NCBI GenBank assembly: GCA_013368445.1
Contig: JAACJO010000029.1
Span: forward strand, 248,001-312,000
Source: Leucocoprinus leucothites
Lineage: Eukaryota; Basidiomycota; Agaricomycetes; Agaricales; Agaricaceae
Length of the DNA stretch: 64,000 bases
Direction: 5' to 3'
Shown here: positions 11,223 through 23,079 of the stretch, one piece after another
Numbering within the stretch: the stretch's first letter is position 1
Layout of the letters: each line of letters begins with the position of its first letter
Program-made: the position numbers and the translations under genes
Notes under the pieces: model-generated
What the model was told of the DNA's origin: nothing
Seen by the model: the letters and a program-made list of their open reading frames with translations, nothing else
Databases searched by the model: none

Positions 11223-13037
11223 CTAATCGTCTGAGACAAAATCCTGGATTTCTCGATGGACAAATCCGGGTTGATCTGCATGCTCGTTATAGACGTTTAC
11301 AACTTCTTCATCGTTGGGGATGCTTTGGACGATTTTGTTAAGTTGCATGCTTTGGAAGCATCTCTGGTTCTTCTTGTCATTATCGCATGGTTTCCTAGGC
11401 GATACGGGTCGCTTATGTTTGGCATTCTTGGATTGGGAGTTTTGTGGGATTTTTGAAAGGCGTGCTTTATGCTTGGGACAGTCTCGAGCAAAGTGTCCTG
11501 TTTGCTCACATTCGAAGCATGTTCCTTTTCTGAGGTTTTCCTTTTGACAGGAAGAAAGGATCGTATCGAATGCTTGTAAGATTGACTGCTTAACGTTTTC
11601 TTGATGATCTTCATTGTCGTCTTCGCTTTCATCAGACGATGAATCATCGTTTTGTTGATAGCCTTGAGAAATCGCAAAGTTCTGAAGTAATGCTTCCATA
11701 GCATCGACGTCCATCACATTTGGGTCTCTACTAGGTTGGGGCGGGATGTAGCCTTGACTCTGGTAATGATTATGCCTTTTCGGTTTTGCCATCTTTCTTC
11801 GGGAGTATATCTGGGGGTGTCTTCGATAATAGTCTGCCTCCATTCTTTCAGTTTCTTCCGCCGCACGTGCCGCCATGAACCATTCCTCCAAGTTGTTTCC
11901 TGGATGTTTTGAAATAGCTCGGATTGCAATGCTCGGGTCGAGACCTTCTCAGAATTGATGAATGAGTTGTTGGGTTTCTCTGACTCCGGCTCGGTTAGCC
12001 AGGATTCTGAACTCCATGATATAGGTTTCGACGGGTCTTTGCAATTGTTTGAGTGCGAGCCACTTTCTGAGGAAGCTTTCGCTTTCGTTGAAGGGTAAGA
12101 ACGATTGATCCAGGGCTTGCCAAAATGCTTCGGCGGAACCGAAGGTAGGTACTCCGTTTTGCATGTGATGGGTAAGGAAATCTCTTTGCCAGAAACTTGC
12201 TCGTTCTCCCATGTTGTAGAGTGCACAGATGATGATGTCATGATCGGATGGGAGTTGATCACGGTTTGCCAAGAAGTAGAGCGAAAGTTGCTCTTTCCAT
12301 CTTTGGTAATCCTGAGCGGTGCCATTGAACTCTTTGGGTAGGTCGTATTTAATTCCTCTGTAGTTGTTTTGTGGATTGTGTTGTTGTGGTTGTCCAAAGA
12401 ATCCTCCTCCACCTCCTCCTCCTCCTCCTCCTCCTCCTCCGTCTGGATTTCCAGGCGGTCCTTTCCCTTTGGAACTTTGCATTGGTTGATAGATGTTGTA
12501 TTCTGGATTGTTTGCCCTATATCCAAATGTATTTGCTGCCAAGGTTTCGGATCCTCTATAAGGTTCGTTGGATTCCATTGGTGATCCTTCTCTTTGTGAT
12601 CTGTAAGAGATTTCGGATTCTGATTGTGAATGGGCGGTAACGGTGGAAGATCCTTGTGAAGGCATTTCTTGGGTTTCAATTGGTCTGGTTTGGATTGTAG
12701 GGGGTTCTGTTTGGTGGAAGTTTTCAAGTCTAGCAAAGGTTTCGTTGAGATTGGCTGTGTGTTCTTCTTCGTAGTGTCTGCTTCTTTGTCTTTGGATGGC
12801 TGGGAGTAAAGATGGTTTTGTTGGAGGGGTTGGAAGGTTGGGGAGTTGTTGTGAGAAAAGAGTGTTTTGAGACTCTCGGGATTCGATTGGGGAATTGTTT
12901 TGAGACTCTCGGGATTCGGTTGGTTGTTCGGGTTCACTTTCTGGTTGGAAATGACTTCGGAATTGTTTAGAGAGGCGCGCTGCGAGGTGTGGGGGGTTTG
13001 CTCTTCTACGATTGTTGGAAGATGAGCTATCGGACAT
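11223..13037 (-). pseudogene. gag: gypsy-1 gag (nucleocapsid precursor)
   Basis: A 604-codon frame with one internal TGA at 11949-11951 (HQF-stop-EGLDPSIAIRAIS), readily explained by CGA to TGA. It has a low-complexity Gln/Ser/Pro N-terminus, a run of about 14 Gly encoded by GGA/GGN repeats (about 12405-12445), the retrotransposon Gag core (about 11950-12330, FNGTAQDYQRWKEQLSLYF) and a CCHC zinc knuckle CFECEQTGHFARDC (about 11500). It ends in TAG at 11223. It would form the virus-like particle and bind the element RNA. Confidence 0.85.
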
Positions 13038-13330
13038 TCACGAACAACAATTGATGGGTGTCGTTTGAGTATTAATTCGATTATACATTGTTGTGTATCA
13101 GGGGTGATATTAGTTTTAAAAATAGAATCAATAGAGTTTGATGAATTTGGATTTTCGTCAGATTCGTAATCTGAGTAGTTTTCTGTTTGATCGTTGATCT
13201 TGCTGATCCACGATGGTGATTCGGGTTCTTCAGATGACGTTAGTCTACTAGTCGGACTCTCATGGTCGGACTCTTCTGATTGGCTGCCTTTGTAGTTTGT
13301 ACGCAAGGAATCAGGTTGGTTCTTTGGCAT
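13038..13330 (-). other. Open frame upstream of and overlapping gypsy-1 gag
   Basis: A frame opening with MPKNQPDS at 13330 runs 538 codons to 11714, overlapping gag in another frame for most of its length. Only its first 98 codons lie outside gag; they are acidic and Ser-rich. The overlapping part is biased in composition (many Ser/Lys/Asn), as expected for a shadow of the Gln/Ser/Pro-rich gag. It may be a leader ORF or chance. Confidence 0.25.
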
Positions 13331-13543
13331 GCGCCAGGGGTGATATATAACTCTCAGGTGTGATTCCTAATCAGAGGCTTGCCGGTTATAGATCGGTTCA
13401 GTGTTCTTCTCGGGTGTAGCGCGAAGCAATACTAGCTCGTAAGAGATGTCGGATGGCACAGCAACTAGGCAATGAGAACCAAACATGACAGGTTTGTTGT
13501 GGGGATACTACTGGAATCGGCACAGTAGGAAGTTTAATCTTAT

Positions 13544-14241
13544 TGTTAAGATTTACAGTCAGAGCGCCTAGTAACGTCATGTGTCACAACACGTGATTGA
13601 GTTACGTAAGACAGCGGCTAACTGGTCTTTAACCTACTTCAATTAATAAGCTTGAGTATTCTCGAAAGCCTAGTAAGAGAAGGCCAAGAAGACTTGAGGT
13701 AAGTCTAAGGTAGCGCGAGGTTCGAGACAACAACAATGATACAAGTGAATTCAAGGCAGGGCAAGTAAACACAAGTAGTCCGAGAAACAAAGGAAAGATT
13801 AAACTTGCGTTTAATCTTCCAGATACAAGTCCTTTAAATACTGACTAGATGAAACGATATCAAACTATGAAACTACAACTACAAGTCCGAAAATCACTAT
13901 CACAATTCTGATAAATACGTATCTGTCCGCTGATGTAACAGCTATCATAGTTAGATATCTAATAGTTCAAATCCAAACACGATGTCCATGAAACCATCAT
14001 TGTCTGTTAATCAATCCTGTTAGTCCATAACAATCAAACAGCGAAACCGTTCCTCCTGATCCTCCTAATAACGTCCATCCAATTATACTCGTCCCAATCA
14101 ACATCAAATTGTTCTTCTTCCACATCAAACTTTCCAACGTACTCTTCCCAATCTAGAACCGCAGTCTCGGTCCTGGTGGCTGTGTCGGCATCTAGGATGA
14201 TTAAGTCACAATGAGCGTCAATCAGGTCGACGTTTATAACA
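13544..14241 (-). repeat. gypsy-1 5' LTR (intact)
   Basis: 698 bp, TGTTAAG..ATAACA on the plus strand, followed by the target duplication GCTGG. It differs from the left LTR at 12 sites, all transitions at CpG; at one ACGCG site the two copies have decayed in opposite directions (ATGCG versus ACACG). It contains the empty site GCGC for LTR-like copy 2. Confidence 0.93.
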
Positions 14242-15240
14242 GCTGGCTTGAGCCCAAGGATGGATCTTGGACAGTATGTCAAACTATCAGGCCAGGAAAA
14301 AACAGAAACAGCTATTTCACAAATGAAGATATCCTTGACCAATTCCAAGATATGGTTGATATTACAAAAATCATTGCCCCTCATGATAATCACATATTTA
14401 TCTATGACAATGCCTCTACTCATCTCAAATGAAGGGGAAATGCTCTTTCACCCCAGAAGATGCCTCTGAAAACTCCCAAGCCAGGAAAGAACTAGTTGGT
14501 TGAAGTCCCTGAGGTTGACCCTGGCTCTAAGAAATCAAAGCACAACCCTGATGGATCAGTCCAGAAGATCAAGATTCAGATGGAGGATGGCTTCTTTAAT
14601 GATCAGCACCAATCTCTCTACTTTTCTGAGAGTCATCCCCATGCTGGTGTATTCAAGGGAATGGCTCTGATACTTGAAGAACAGGGTTACAATGTTAAAG
14701 GAAAGCTGGCAGCTTGTGGAGGGAGCAAGTTTAACTGTGCTCCAGGTGCTCCTGATTGTTGCTGTTGCTGGATGTTGTTCAATGAGCCAGATTTCATGAA
14801 TGTCAAATCTCAGCTTGAAGAGGTTGCAGCTGAACTTGGCATCCAGGTTCTATATCTCCCTCAGTTCCATTGTGAGCTTAACCCAATCGAGCAGTGTTGG
14901 GGCTATGCAAAAAGGGTCTACCAGCTATTTCCCCCCTCACCATGAGAGGATCATCTTCAACAAAATACCTTTATGGCCCTTGCTGAAGTCCCTTTGCAGT
15001 CAATCTGCAAGTGAGTTAATTTCATCACAGTTTACTTACATGGTCACCTAAAGCTAACTTATATGCCTATGAAAGGTTTGCTATCAGATCCCAAAGATTT
15101 GTTGATGCTTACTTGCAAGAGTTAAATGGATGACAGGCAGCTTGGGCAGCACAGAAATTTCATGGTCATTGTGTACTCCCCATGTCTATCCTTGAAAAGT
15201 TGGATGAGGCTGATATATCTTGATATATTTCTGGAACTAG
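14242..15240 (+). pseudogene. DDE transposase, C-terminal part (interrupted)
   Basis: Continues the frame broken at 4153: LEPKDGSWTVCQTIRPGKN (14247 on), then IYDNASTH, the usual surrounding of the second catalytic Asp (about 14400), then in another frame EEQGYNVKGKLAACGG and FNEPDFMNVKSQLEE, and the third catalytic motif FHCELNPIEQCWGYAKR (about 14863-14915), the NPIE..W signature of DDE_3 transposases. The tail FVDAYLQELNG and QAAWAAQKFHGHCVLP (about 15100-15175) fits the family end. Stops and frame changes show decay. Confidence 0.65.
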
Positions 15241-15426
15241 TCTTCCAATTTTCAGTATTTTGCTATAAGATCTCATATATACTCCTTACACTACTACCAA
15301 CAAAATTTTCAGCCTTGATTTATCATATTTTGAAAGGCTAGTGATGGACATGGGGATTTCTGTTGCTCAGACACCTTTCTAGGGGAGGTGTCACAGTTTT
15401 TGTAACAGCATGTGATGTTGGTGGGG

Positions 15427-15959
15427 TATGTCATCACAAAAAATCAAAAAAAAAACAGATATCACTAGTGGCTGTAGTCATTGGAATCTGCACCAATGGT
15501 GTACTGTAATGTCTGGTTTTCAACAATATTCCTCTCACCTGGATGGTGAGAGTTTGAAAATAGATTAGCAGTCCACAGCTAGATGATGTAGCATGATCAG
15601 GTTGTGTTGCCCGATATTATAGTGCTAGGTCCTTATATCTAAGAGTTTGCCAGATTTTTTGTATATAAGCTCATGTCAAGTAGAAGTATCATGATATGGA
15701 CCAGAGCTTATACTGTCAGCTATCCAACTTCCGATGGAGTTCCTATAGGGTTGTGTTGTGGTGAAGAAGATATCATATGGTGATGTCAGACCAAATGAGC
15801 AAATTTGATTGAGTGGACAGAGGTTGTCAGCTAGAACCATCATGATAGTTGATGCTGAGAGTCAGATCATTAGGTGAGAGGGATCACATGGAGGGATCAA
15901 CCCCTGGTTGACCCCATCATTACCAGCTATGTCACTTTGGAGATGTCAAAAGTCCGGCA
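15427..15959. other. Spacer between DDE transposon and Plavaka remnant
   Basis: No gene seen. Starts with the TA flank of the DDE transposon and is AT-rich with an A-run near 15448. The terminal repeats of the Plavaka element might lie here, but I could not identify them. Confidence 0.4.
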
Positions 15960-18900
15960 ACCTTCTTGCTGATTCCATGAACTGAACCCCAAGATTGGTT
16001 TGAAGGAAGAGTATTAGAAAAAATAGAATATTTTTTGAATAGTTGGCTTGGGCAAGATTGGTTACAGATCACCATAGTCTAAGTCATCTGAATCATCTGA
16101 ATTACTTAGGTATCCTCTATCATTGTCCTTCCCCTCATCTTCCTCTTCCTGAGTACACTCAAGCTCCTCATAAAAACCCCTTTCACCCTCAAATTCATCC
16201 TCATCTTCAACATCATCTCCTCTATCCCTTTGGTTGAACAGTTCAGACATATCATTTTCACTAATATCTCCTTCCTCATCCAACCCTCCATCAGCTGGCT
16301 CATCCACATCTAGTATTGAGCCTGGATTTACAGAAATACCAAGCTCTTGATAACCAATACCTAGCCTAAGGTATCTCATGTAGATGTTGTGATCTGCAAA
16401 TCTGTTGATGGTCATATCAGCAGTGGATAAATGACTGATTGTATGATGTGATATGCACATGTTGACATAGAAATTAACCCAGTCATCCATCTCACTGTTG
16501 ACTCTAGCTTCAGTGTTACCCTGTAATGATAGTAGTTGTGTTGTACAGCCATTGGAAAAGGCAGGCACTAAGTGACAGGCCCAAATAACCTGAGAAGGAT
16601 CTAGAAAGCTAAAGCTAAAGTCATTGGTGTCTGGAACAAAGCCAATTTTAGGTAACTTAGCAAGGTGTTGTCCAGATGAATAGCCTAGTTCAAATTCAAG
16701 CTATTGAACCCAGAGGAACTCCATGGTTTTCCAACAAAAATCACAGGAGGTAACCCCCATATGCTGTACTTTGGCATGGAAGATCCCAATTACTTGTGCA
16801 TACCAAAACAGATGGGCATTTTGGTCAAATTCAGTATCAGCAGAGACAACCATACAAAAGGAACAGTTTCAAGGATTGAGTATATCATAGTCATGCCAAA
16901 CATCATATGTTGTGTAGTTGATGTCGGTGGTCTTGTGATGAAAAATAGTATTATTTCGCAGGTGAATTGCATTTCGGTCTGCATTTGTGAAGTCTTTGTG
17001 CATGTCCCCATCAAAAGTATGGTCCTGAATGTATCCTAATAAATGGTCCTTGAGCTTGGAAATAAATTTCTGTGCTCACACCAGCAGCTGTAAGGTGACT
17101 TAGAAATCACAAACAATATATTGAACTTACATTTTTTGCAGGGTCTGCTGGGTTTTCTTGCACAAATGAGTATATATTGATTGCATCATCTTTATTGTGT
17201 GAGATGACATGGTGATGGGCAATGTTACTTGGACCTCCAGCTTCAAGGATTTCCTGTTTCTCCATGGAGCAGAAGGCTTGATGATGAAGGTACTTGTCAC
17301 CAATTTGGCAGAGTGCATTCTTCTTGTTGGTAACACTGTACAGCCTCTTAATCATTTGATGAGCTTGCTCTCCCTGATTTGAGTCATTAATAGCGAAGCC
17401 TGGATAACAAGTCACAAAATCCACATACCAACTGTGTTGAGTATGAGTTGGTTGTACTGAACTGGCAAATATGAGCTATGTAGTCATCCATGAAGTGGAG
17501 TTTCACCATTGAGAGGTTTAGAGACTTTGGAGATTCTGAGGCTGGTGTTGCTTGTTGGTTGGAAGCTCGATGCCATTGTCATGCTGCAGCTTCTTGAGGG
17601 AGTTCCATAGTTGAAAAATGTGGACAAGTGTGATTGTGGAAGTAACGTAGCAACTGTCCAATTTCATTGGTCAGGTTACTAAGAAGTTCAAGGGTACTGT
17701 CACTGTGCAAGTGAAGCTTCACAAGCATGTGCCATTCCACAAATTGGTAGAGAAGTTTCATGAGATGCTGGTTGTGAAGCAAGGGTAATAGTGCCTCAAA
17801 ACAAGGCAAAGCACACTGAATATGTAAGAAAATGGAACTAAAAATCATTGCAGAAAAGCCCTACTTGAAGGAGATCCTCAAATTATGAGCAGCCATTTTT
17901 TTCATCTCAGAGCTGTTGGAAGAAATGTGACAGATTCCACCTCCACTGTTACCAAATACAGGAACAGAGCAATATCTTAATATACAACCAAGTTAGTGAT
18001 ATGCTTTGGTTGAGAAATCACACATTGGTCAGCTTACCTTTCATCCAGTGTGGGGATGAGATTATTACCAGCAGAATATAAGATGCAGATCAGGTGAGTA
18101 AACAGTGTCTTCCATGTTCCTAGCTTTATCTCATAAAGCAATTCAACAGTAAGCATAGCCAACAGGTTGAAATCATCACCCAATCATTTGGCAAATGCAT
18201 TCTATGGTAGTGGTTAAGTAATGTAGCTCAAAAACTCTAAGAGTTGTCAACATACTGCAGTAGGTACTGCTGAAATGTTGCACAGTAACCTTTCAACTGC
18301 TGAGCTATGGATAGCAAGACCAAGGTCATAGATAGCCTGCTGGGTGGTAGTAATCTTGTCAGCAAGATATGTCTGGATCTTTTCTGTTTGAGTTTTCTGA
18401 TCATGTTTGAGGCCGAGATTATGGAGTTCTGATTGATGGACCAGGCAATGTGGGTAGGGAAATAGGCCCTTGTCATGAATCATTGCCAAAAGAACTCTGT
18501 TATTATGTTAGCTTACACCCAAGACATGCACCAGAAATCACTTACTTTTCTGGATAATCAGCTGAGTAGCTGAAAATCCGTGGATAGACCCACTGTTCAA
18601 CACCATCAATACACTTGATCACAATACTATAGCGGTACGCATTAACAAACTCATCATCAAGTGTTATGGTGACGCCGGCCCGGTCCTAAGCTGGCGTGAT
18701 AAGTATTGGGTTGATCTTATCAAAGGGGACTCCTTCTCGGTAAGCAACAAAGTCATTCACTAAGTCAGAGTTATAATACGGTGATTATAATAGTAAAGAC
18801 TTCAGTAATTGAGATCTTAGAGCTTAAGTTCAATTCGACTTTGTATAGATAAAGGCTTGTATTGAGTCTCCACCTAACCAAGTAGAAACAATGTTTCTTC

Positions 18901-20569
18901 TTGGTAGATGTCGACGACTTATATATGATACAAGTCTGTATCTAATATTAACTAGGGCTAAGGGCTTCTAACAAAGAAGAGAAGCGTACAGCTTCCTTAA
19001 CACTAATTAAACTATATAAGACACGATCTGTCAAAGAAGCTTTAGAAGTTCTTCTTTGATCATCTGATCGATCACAAGGTAAGTCCAAATATAGTGTAGC
19101 TATATTTAACTATCACATGTCATTAAAACATAAACAAAACCAAACAAGTCATAATGAATTATAACAAACCAGAAAATACAAGAACAAATAAGAGGAAAAT
19201 ATAATTGTGATATTACTTAAGTAAAGCTAATATCGACTTCATATTGTAGATGGAACAAATGCTAGATATAATCAATATACATAACATCAAGTATGAGCTC
19301 CCAAACTCAGTGCATAAGCTCATGCTGACAATGAGCCTTGATCTCATCCTTCTTTGAGTGCCAGGATACATGGAATCTTGAGGCAAAATTGTTGAATGAA
19401 TCAGGAAACTAGAATATATATATATACAGTCTGTCAGTGAGATGAAATGTGCAAAAAAGGCGAGCATTTCCTACCAGTGGTACATAGGCTAGATGATGCA
19501 AAGCTCCCGAGTTGGCCTATGATCAAACATATTTGGATAGGTTTCCTAGCATCATGTAAATCAGCCAGGCTTTTGCATTTCCAAAGTTGGCTAAATGGGT
19601 GGCATTGGAGGCAAACATCAGAGCTGCAATAGTCTTGTTGTGCTTGCAGTGCAGGTTGTCAGGTGGTAGTTTCCCATGAAGTTGGACGTTTTTGTACTCT
19701 TCAATGAATTTATCTGAGGTGTAAACCTCACCATAAATGCATTCACTCTGTGAATCATTGGATGGATTTTGATGAAAGAGCTTGAAAGGGGAGTAATGAA
19801 TAAGATGTGCAAGAGGATCATTAAAGGCCTCACAGATGAGGGAAGTGAGACTGTGATGGAGGAGGCCAGGAATATGATGCTCCTGTGGCAGTTTATTGGG
19901 ATATCCACTTGGAACAAGAATACTGATGGGGGAATTGCAGAAGCAAGAGTGAAAGTTGGTGCTCCTGAGTTGCTGGTCCATCTTCTGGTTTTCTCAATGG
20001 GCATTAAACCCTCTCACATCCTCGATGCAGAACTTGGGATCAAGAAGGCACTCCTTGACCAACAGATTCATGTTGGATTCCCACTTCGATGTTTTTCCAT
20101 TATTCAACCATCTCATCAAAAGTTGTGTGCTCTTGTTCAAAAATGGCCAGTAAGAGGGCTTGTCACATTCCACCTTCTCTTCAGACAGATCAGTAGGTTC
20201 CCCAGTTTCATTTGTGGTGGGAGGAGTGGTATGCATGTTCAAGAGATTGTTGAGTGTGAGTTGAGAGTCAGGATCAGAGGAAGGATGCTGCAGATACTCT
20301 CTCCAGAGACCAAACTAGTTGGCTACAGTCTGCAAATAATCCCATACAACAAGAGTGACAAGACAGACTGAGGATGATAAGCCTGAAGTGTGTTGGGCTT
20401 GGGGACTATCTTTGGGTGGAGGAATAGGAGGAGGTGGTTCAGGGAGGATGTTACAAAGGCACTTGGGTAAATGATAATTTTGTTGAGGCTGCCCAGATGC
20501 TGTTGTGGAAGGAGCAGGCAATACATGAGTATTGGGCAATCTGTCTACCCCATCGACATCCATTGACAT
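15960..20569 (-). pseudogene. Plavaka-type transposase, decayed
   Basis: Large fungal CACTA/KDZ-like transposase, minus strand, in pieces. From the N-terminus: a Pro-rich start HLPKCLCNILPEPPPPIPPP (about 20400-20465), a Trp-containing segment (YWPFLNKSTQLLMRWL, 20100), LIHYSPFKLFHQNP with ECIYGEVYTSDKFIEEYKN (19660-19800), ALMFASNATHLANFGNAKAW (about 19560), YPRIFSYSADYPEK (about 18565), PYPHCLVHQSELHNLG (18430), CALPCFEALLPLLHN..FVEWHMLVKLH (17700-17830), SNQGEQAHQMIKRLYSVTNKKN (17330-17400), YTTYDVWHDYDILNP (about 16880) and the C-terminal YVNMCISHH..IYMRYLRLGIGYQ (16340-16480) with an acidic tail. The order and motifs fit Plavaka. It is broken by stops, shifts, likely introns and a solo LTR at 18662-19286. 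Confidence 0.75.
18662..19286. mobile_element. Solo LTR inside the Plavaka remnant
   Basis: 625 bp with ends TGTTATG..CATAACA, a 7-bp inverted terminal match, and a perfect 5-bp duplication TCAAG (18657-18661 and 19287-19291). Removing it rejoins the Plavaka reading at the LD of a WELILD..LDDEF motif. No coding capacity. It is not related to the gypsy-1, gypsy-2 or copia LTRs here, so it marks a fourth LTR family. Confidence 0.8.
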
Positions 20570-21497
20570 CTGTAAGTGGTCATTGAAACTTGGAGTGAGT
20601 CCTCAATCTATTACTGGGCTGTTTATCTAAAGCAGAGGCTTGAGAACCTATTGAATCATTAGATGATCTGCTTGATTCAACAGAAGATATACATTATATT
20701 TTTAGATGAGGGCTGCTTGATGTGAGTAATATCCTGCAATGTTTGACATGAATAAATTTCTTGTGATTGCTTGCAAATGTGCAGTAGATGAGGGCAGCTC
20801 TGTTAATGATAACCTAATGCAGAGGCCTTTTTAAATCCCTTTCCACTCCCAACAATGCAGGTATATTGAGTTCGCTGGACAGATTGTGGTATGAGGCATG
20901 AGAGAGTAAAGGAATCAACAAAAGACATTGTTAGCTTCATCTGAGCTCAGCAAAGTAATAGCGTAGTCGAAGCCAAAGCTCTTCAAAGTGCCAGTAGCAG
21001 GCATAGCATTGATTCTTGGGGACTTCCATATGTATTCTAGCCAAAACAATTTCTGTTTACAAATAAATAAATGTGATCTATAGGTGGTGGTTAAACAGAG
21101 AGAGCCACTTGTAGTGAATAGCAATGCTCTTAAGTGGCACAAATTGTGTCATGTGACCCACTGATGTGCAGCACACATCCGTTTTTGGAGTGCCAGTCTT
21201 CAAAACAATACTTCTTCATTCTACCTCTATGATCCCAGTAGAATAGCTCATGGTGTAAGTCCTCAGCTTTCCACTTGATGACATGCTAGCTCATGATATA
21301 AACTCCAGCTCACCACTAAATGACAATCTGTGGAAACTTCAGCATCCTATATGAATGGGATATATAGAGGTGCATCATCAGTCTATGTGTCTTGTCATTG
21401 CTAATTCATCATATCAGAATCCCCAAAGACTCTACACCAACTTCTTTCTAGGTGCAGGGCACCAGAGCTTCATGCTGGTGGCAGCTCACTCTCTTCT
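20570..21497. other. No recognisable gene
   Basis: Stretch between the start of the Plavaka remnant and the next open frames. Only short frames without family resemblance are visible. Confidence 0.4.
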
Positions 21498-22950
21498 TTG
21501 CTACTGGAGAGGCCTCCCAATCATCCTAAATGCCCAGTCTTGATATGCCAGGGTGACCATACTACCCCCTACCAGACATCCCCACCCACAGTCCTCTCTG
21601 TGCCCAATGCTCCTCTCCAATCCCATGCTGAGCTCTGGTATTTCTTCAACGACTTGGGCCCCATCAACACCAAATCCTTTGCTGGTGATGCCACACCAGA
21701 CCCTGGCAGTGTGATTACCCAGTCTATCCCAGATGACACAGAGTCCGTCAAAAGGTGCCCCTTATCACTTAGTAGGGGCCAGGCTACATACAGTGAAGAT
21801 ACTCCCCCTGGTGCCAGCATCCACTTGGGTGGTAATGTGCACTCACCTCCAGAAACACAACCCAACACTCCCATAGTCACAGATCAGGGCTCTAGCCCCT
21901 CCCATCTCAGCCTCAGCCCATCACTTGAAGAGATTGAGGGGATGAAAGAGGCCCAATTCCCTCAAGCATTGGGAAGATGCCATACTGTTTACAGTGAGCC
22001 AGTTTTTAGAGACCTTCCTACATCAATCTACTGATACTACACTACTCTCAGACTTGAACAATGAAGATGAAGTTGCTGCAGCCAATGAAGCCAATCACAA
22101 GAGCAGGCACAGGTATCTCGCCTACAATATGGCTAATCTTTCATCAATATCTTCATCTGCAGCCAATGTGCCATCAACCCCAGAAAAAACACATTTGCCT
22201 ATTACCCCCCCTCATCAGGCCCACAAGGGAAAGAAGAGGGGCTTTTGTTCAGACAGCAGCTCAGATGGGTCCTCTGTGAGTTTTTGCTCTCTCCAATTTT
22301 CTGAGTCTCATGATTTCCGTGTTTTTTTTTTGCAGGATGAAAACACCTTCAATGACTTGCTGCACACTCACAGTCCCAGGAAGAAGAAAGCCTGTTATTT
22401 CAGGCATGACTGAGGATTTTGCAGCCCAACTCAAAGGAACCTAATGGTACCTATTGTACATTTTGTATTAGTACACCATTGTGATATACTCATTTTGCTT
22501 TTGACACAGTATAATGGTATCTCCAGCAGCTTGCAGCCATCAAACTTAGGAATCAGATCCTGACACTTTACCATTTCAAGCACATACCTCCCTCTTGTGT
22601 GCTTGAGTATGGAGCTGGGTGGAGGACCTGCCACAATAGTGTATGGAGCTAATAATCATTGGAAAGGCTGCTCCTCTTCAACCACCACTTCACTGCCACC
22701 TTTATGATAGTGTCAACAATGATTTAAGCAGGCTGGCAGTGGCTAGCACTCCCCAGACTTTCTTGCCTATTGCCCATGAACCAGTACCCATCTCACAAAG
22801 CCACACCAGGCAGCCAAACCCCACCTCATTCAATCCCTTCCCACACATCTGAGGAAGAGAATAATATTCTTAAATGCAAGTTATGCGGTGCTGAAAATGA
22901 GCTTCACAAAGCAACACAGGTGTCCAAGCAACTATTGTAAGTCTTAGTAT
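21498..22950 (+). pseudogene. Open segments upstream of the DUF6698-like remnant
   Basis: Plus-strand open segments at 21498-22034 (Pro/Ser/Thr-rich) and 21994-22413 (with SPRKKKACYFRHD), then a piece near 22850-22945 with CKLCGAENELHKATQVSKQLL. I do not recognise the first two. The last could be an N-terminal exon of the DUF6698-type gene that continues beyond LTR-like copy 3. Probable introns (GT..TGCAG near 22280-22335) suggest a once-spliced gene. The link to the downstream remnant is inferred from position only. Confidence 0.3.
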
Positions 22951-23079
22951 TCTCATATTCCTTTTGGCTCACTGATCACATTGCTCTGTAGCACCACCAA
23001 AACCTTGGGTTGGGCCATTTGATGAGTTGTTTCATGCTACAAGCCCCTTTTGAGCTTGACTGCAGAGGCTGATTGCTGT

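Larger units (their letters stand above)
4154..14241 (-). mobile_element. Ty3/gypsy element gypsy-1 (chromovirus), full length
   Basis: Both LTRs are 698 bp (once the nested unit is removed from the left one), run TGTTAAG..ATAACA on the plus strand, and are flanked by a perfect 5-bp duplication GCTGG (4149-4153 and 14242-14246). The coding strand is minus. The order is gag, protease, reverse transcriptase, RNase H, integrase, chromodomain and a third open frame. The LTRs differ at 12 positions by hand count (1.7 percent), all transitions at CpG, so it is fairly young. Six in-frame TGA stops make this copy inactive. I saw no TGG-type primer binding site beside the 5' LTR. Confidence 0.92.
2624..15426 (+). 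mobile_element. Tc1/mariner-like DDE transposon carrying a nested gypsy element
   Basis: Terminal inverted repeats of at least 16 bp, CCCCACCAAC(G/A)TCACA, lie at 2624-2639 and in reverse at 15411-15426, each flanked outside by TA (2622-2623 and 15427-15428). TA flanking is the Tc1/mariner signature. Inside is a plus-strand transposase split at 4153/14242 by gypsy-1. Without gypsy-1 and its nested LTR-like unit the transposon would be about 2.7 kb, a normal size. It is decayed, with frame breaks and CpG loss, and surely immobile. Confidence 0.7.

Noticed and set aside
18657..19291. hAT-like element with an 8-bp duplication (CATCAAGT) at the same place as the solo LTR
   Set aside because: An 8-bp flank can be read, but the TGTTATG..CATAACA ends with a 5-bp TCAAG duplication explain the same bases with longer matched ends and canonical TG..CA.
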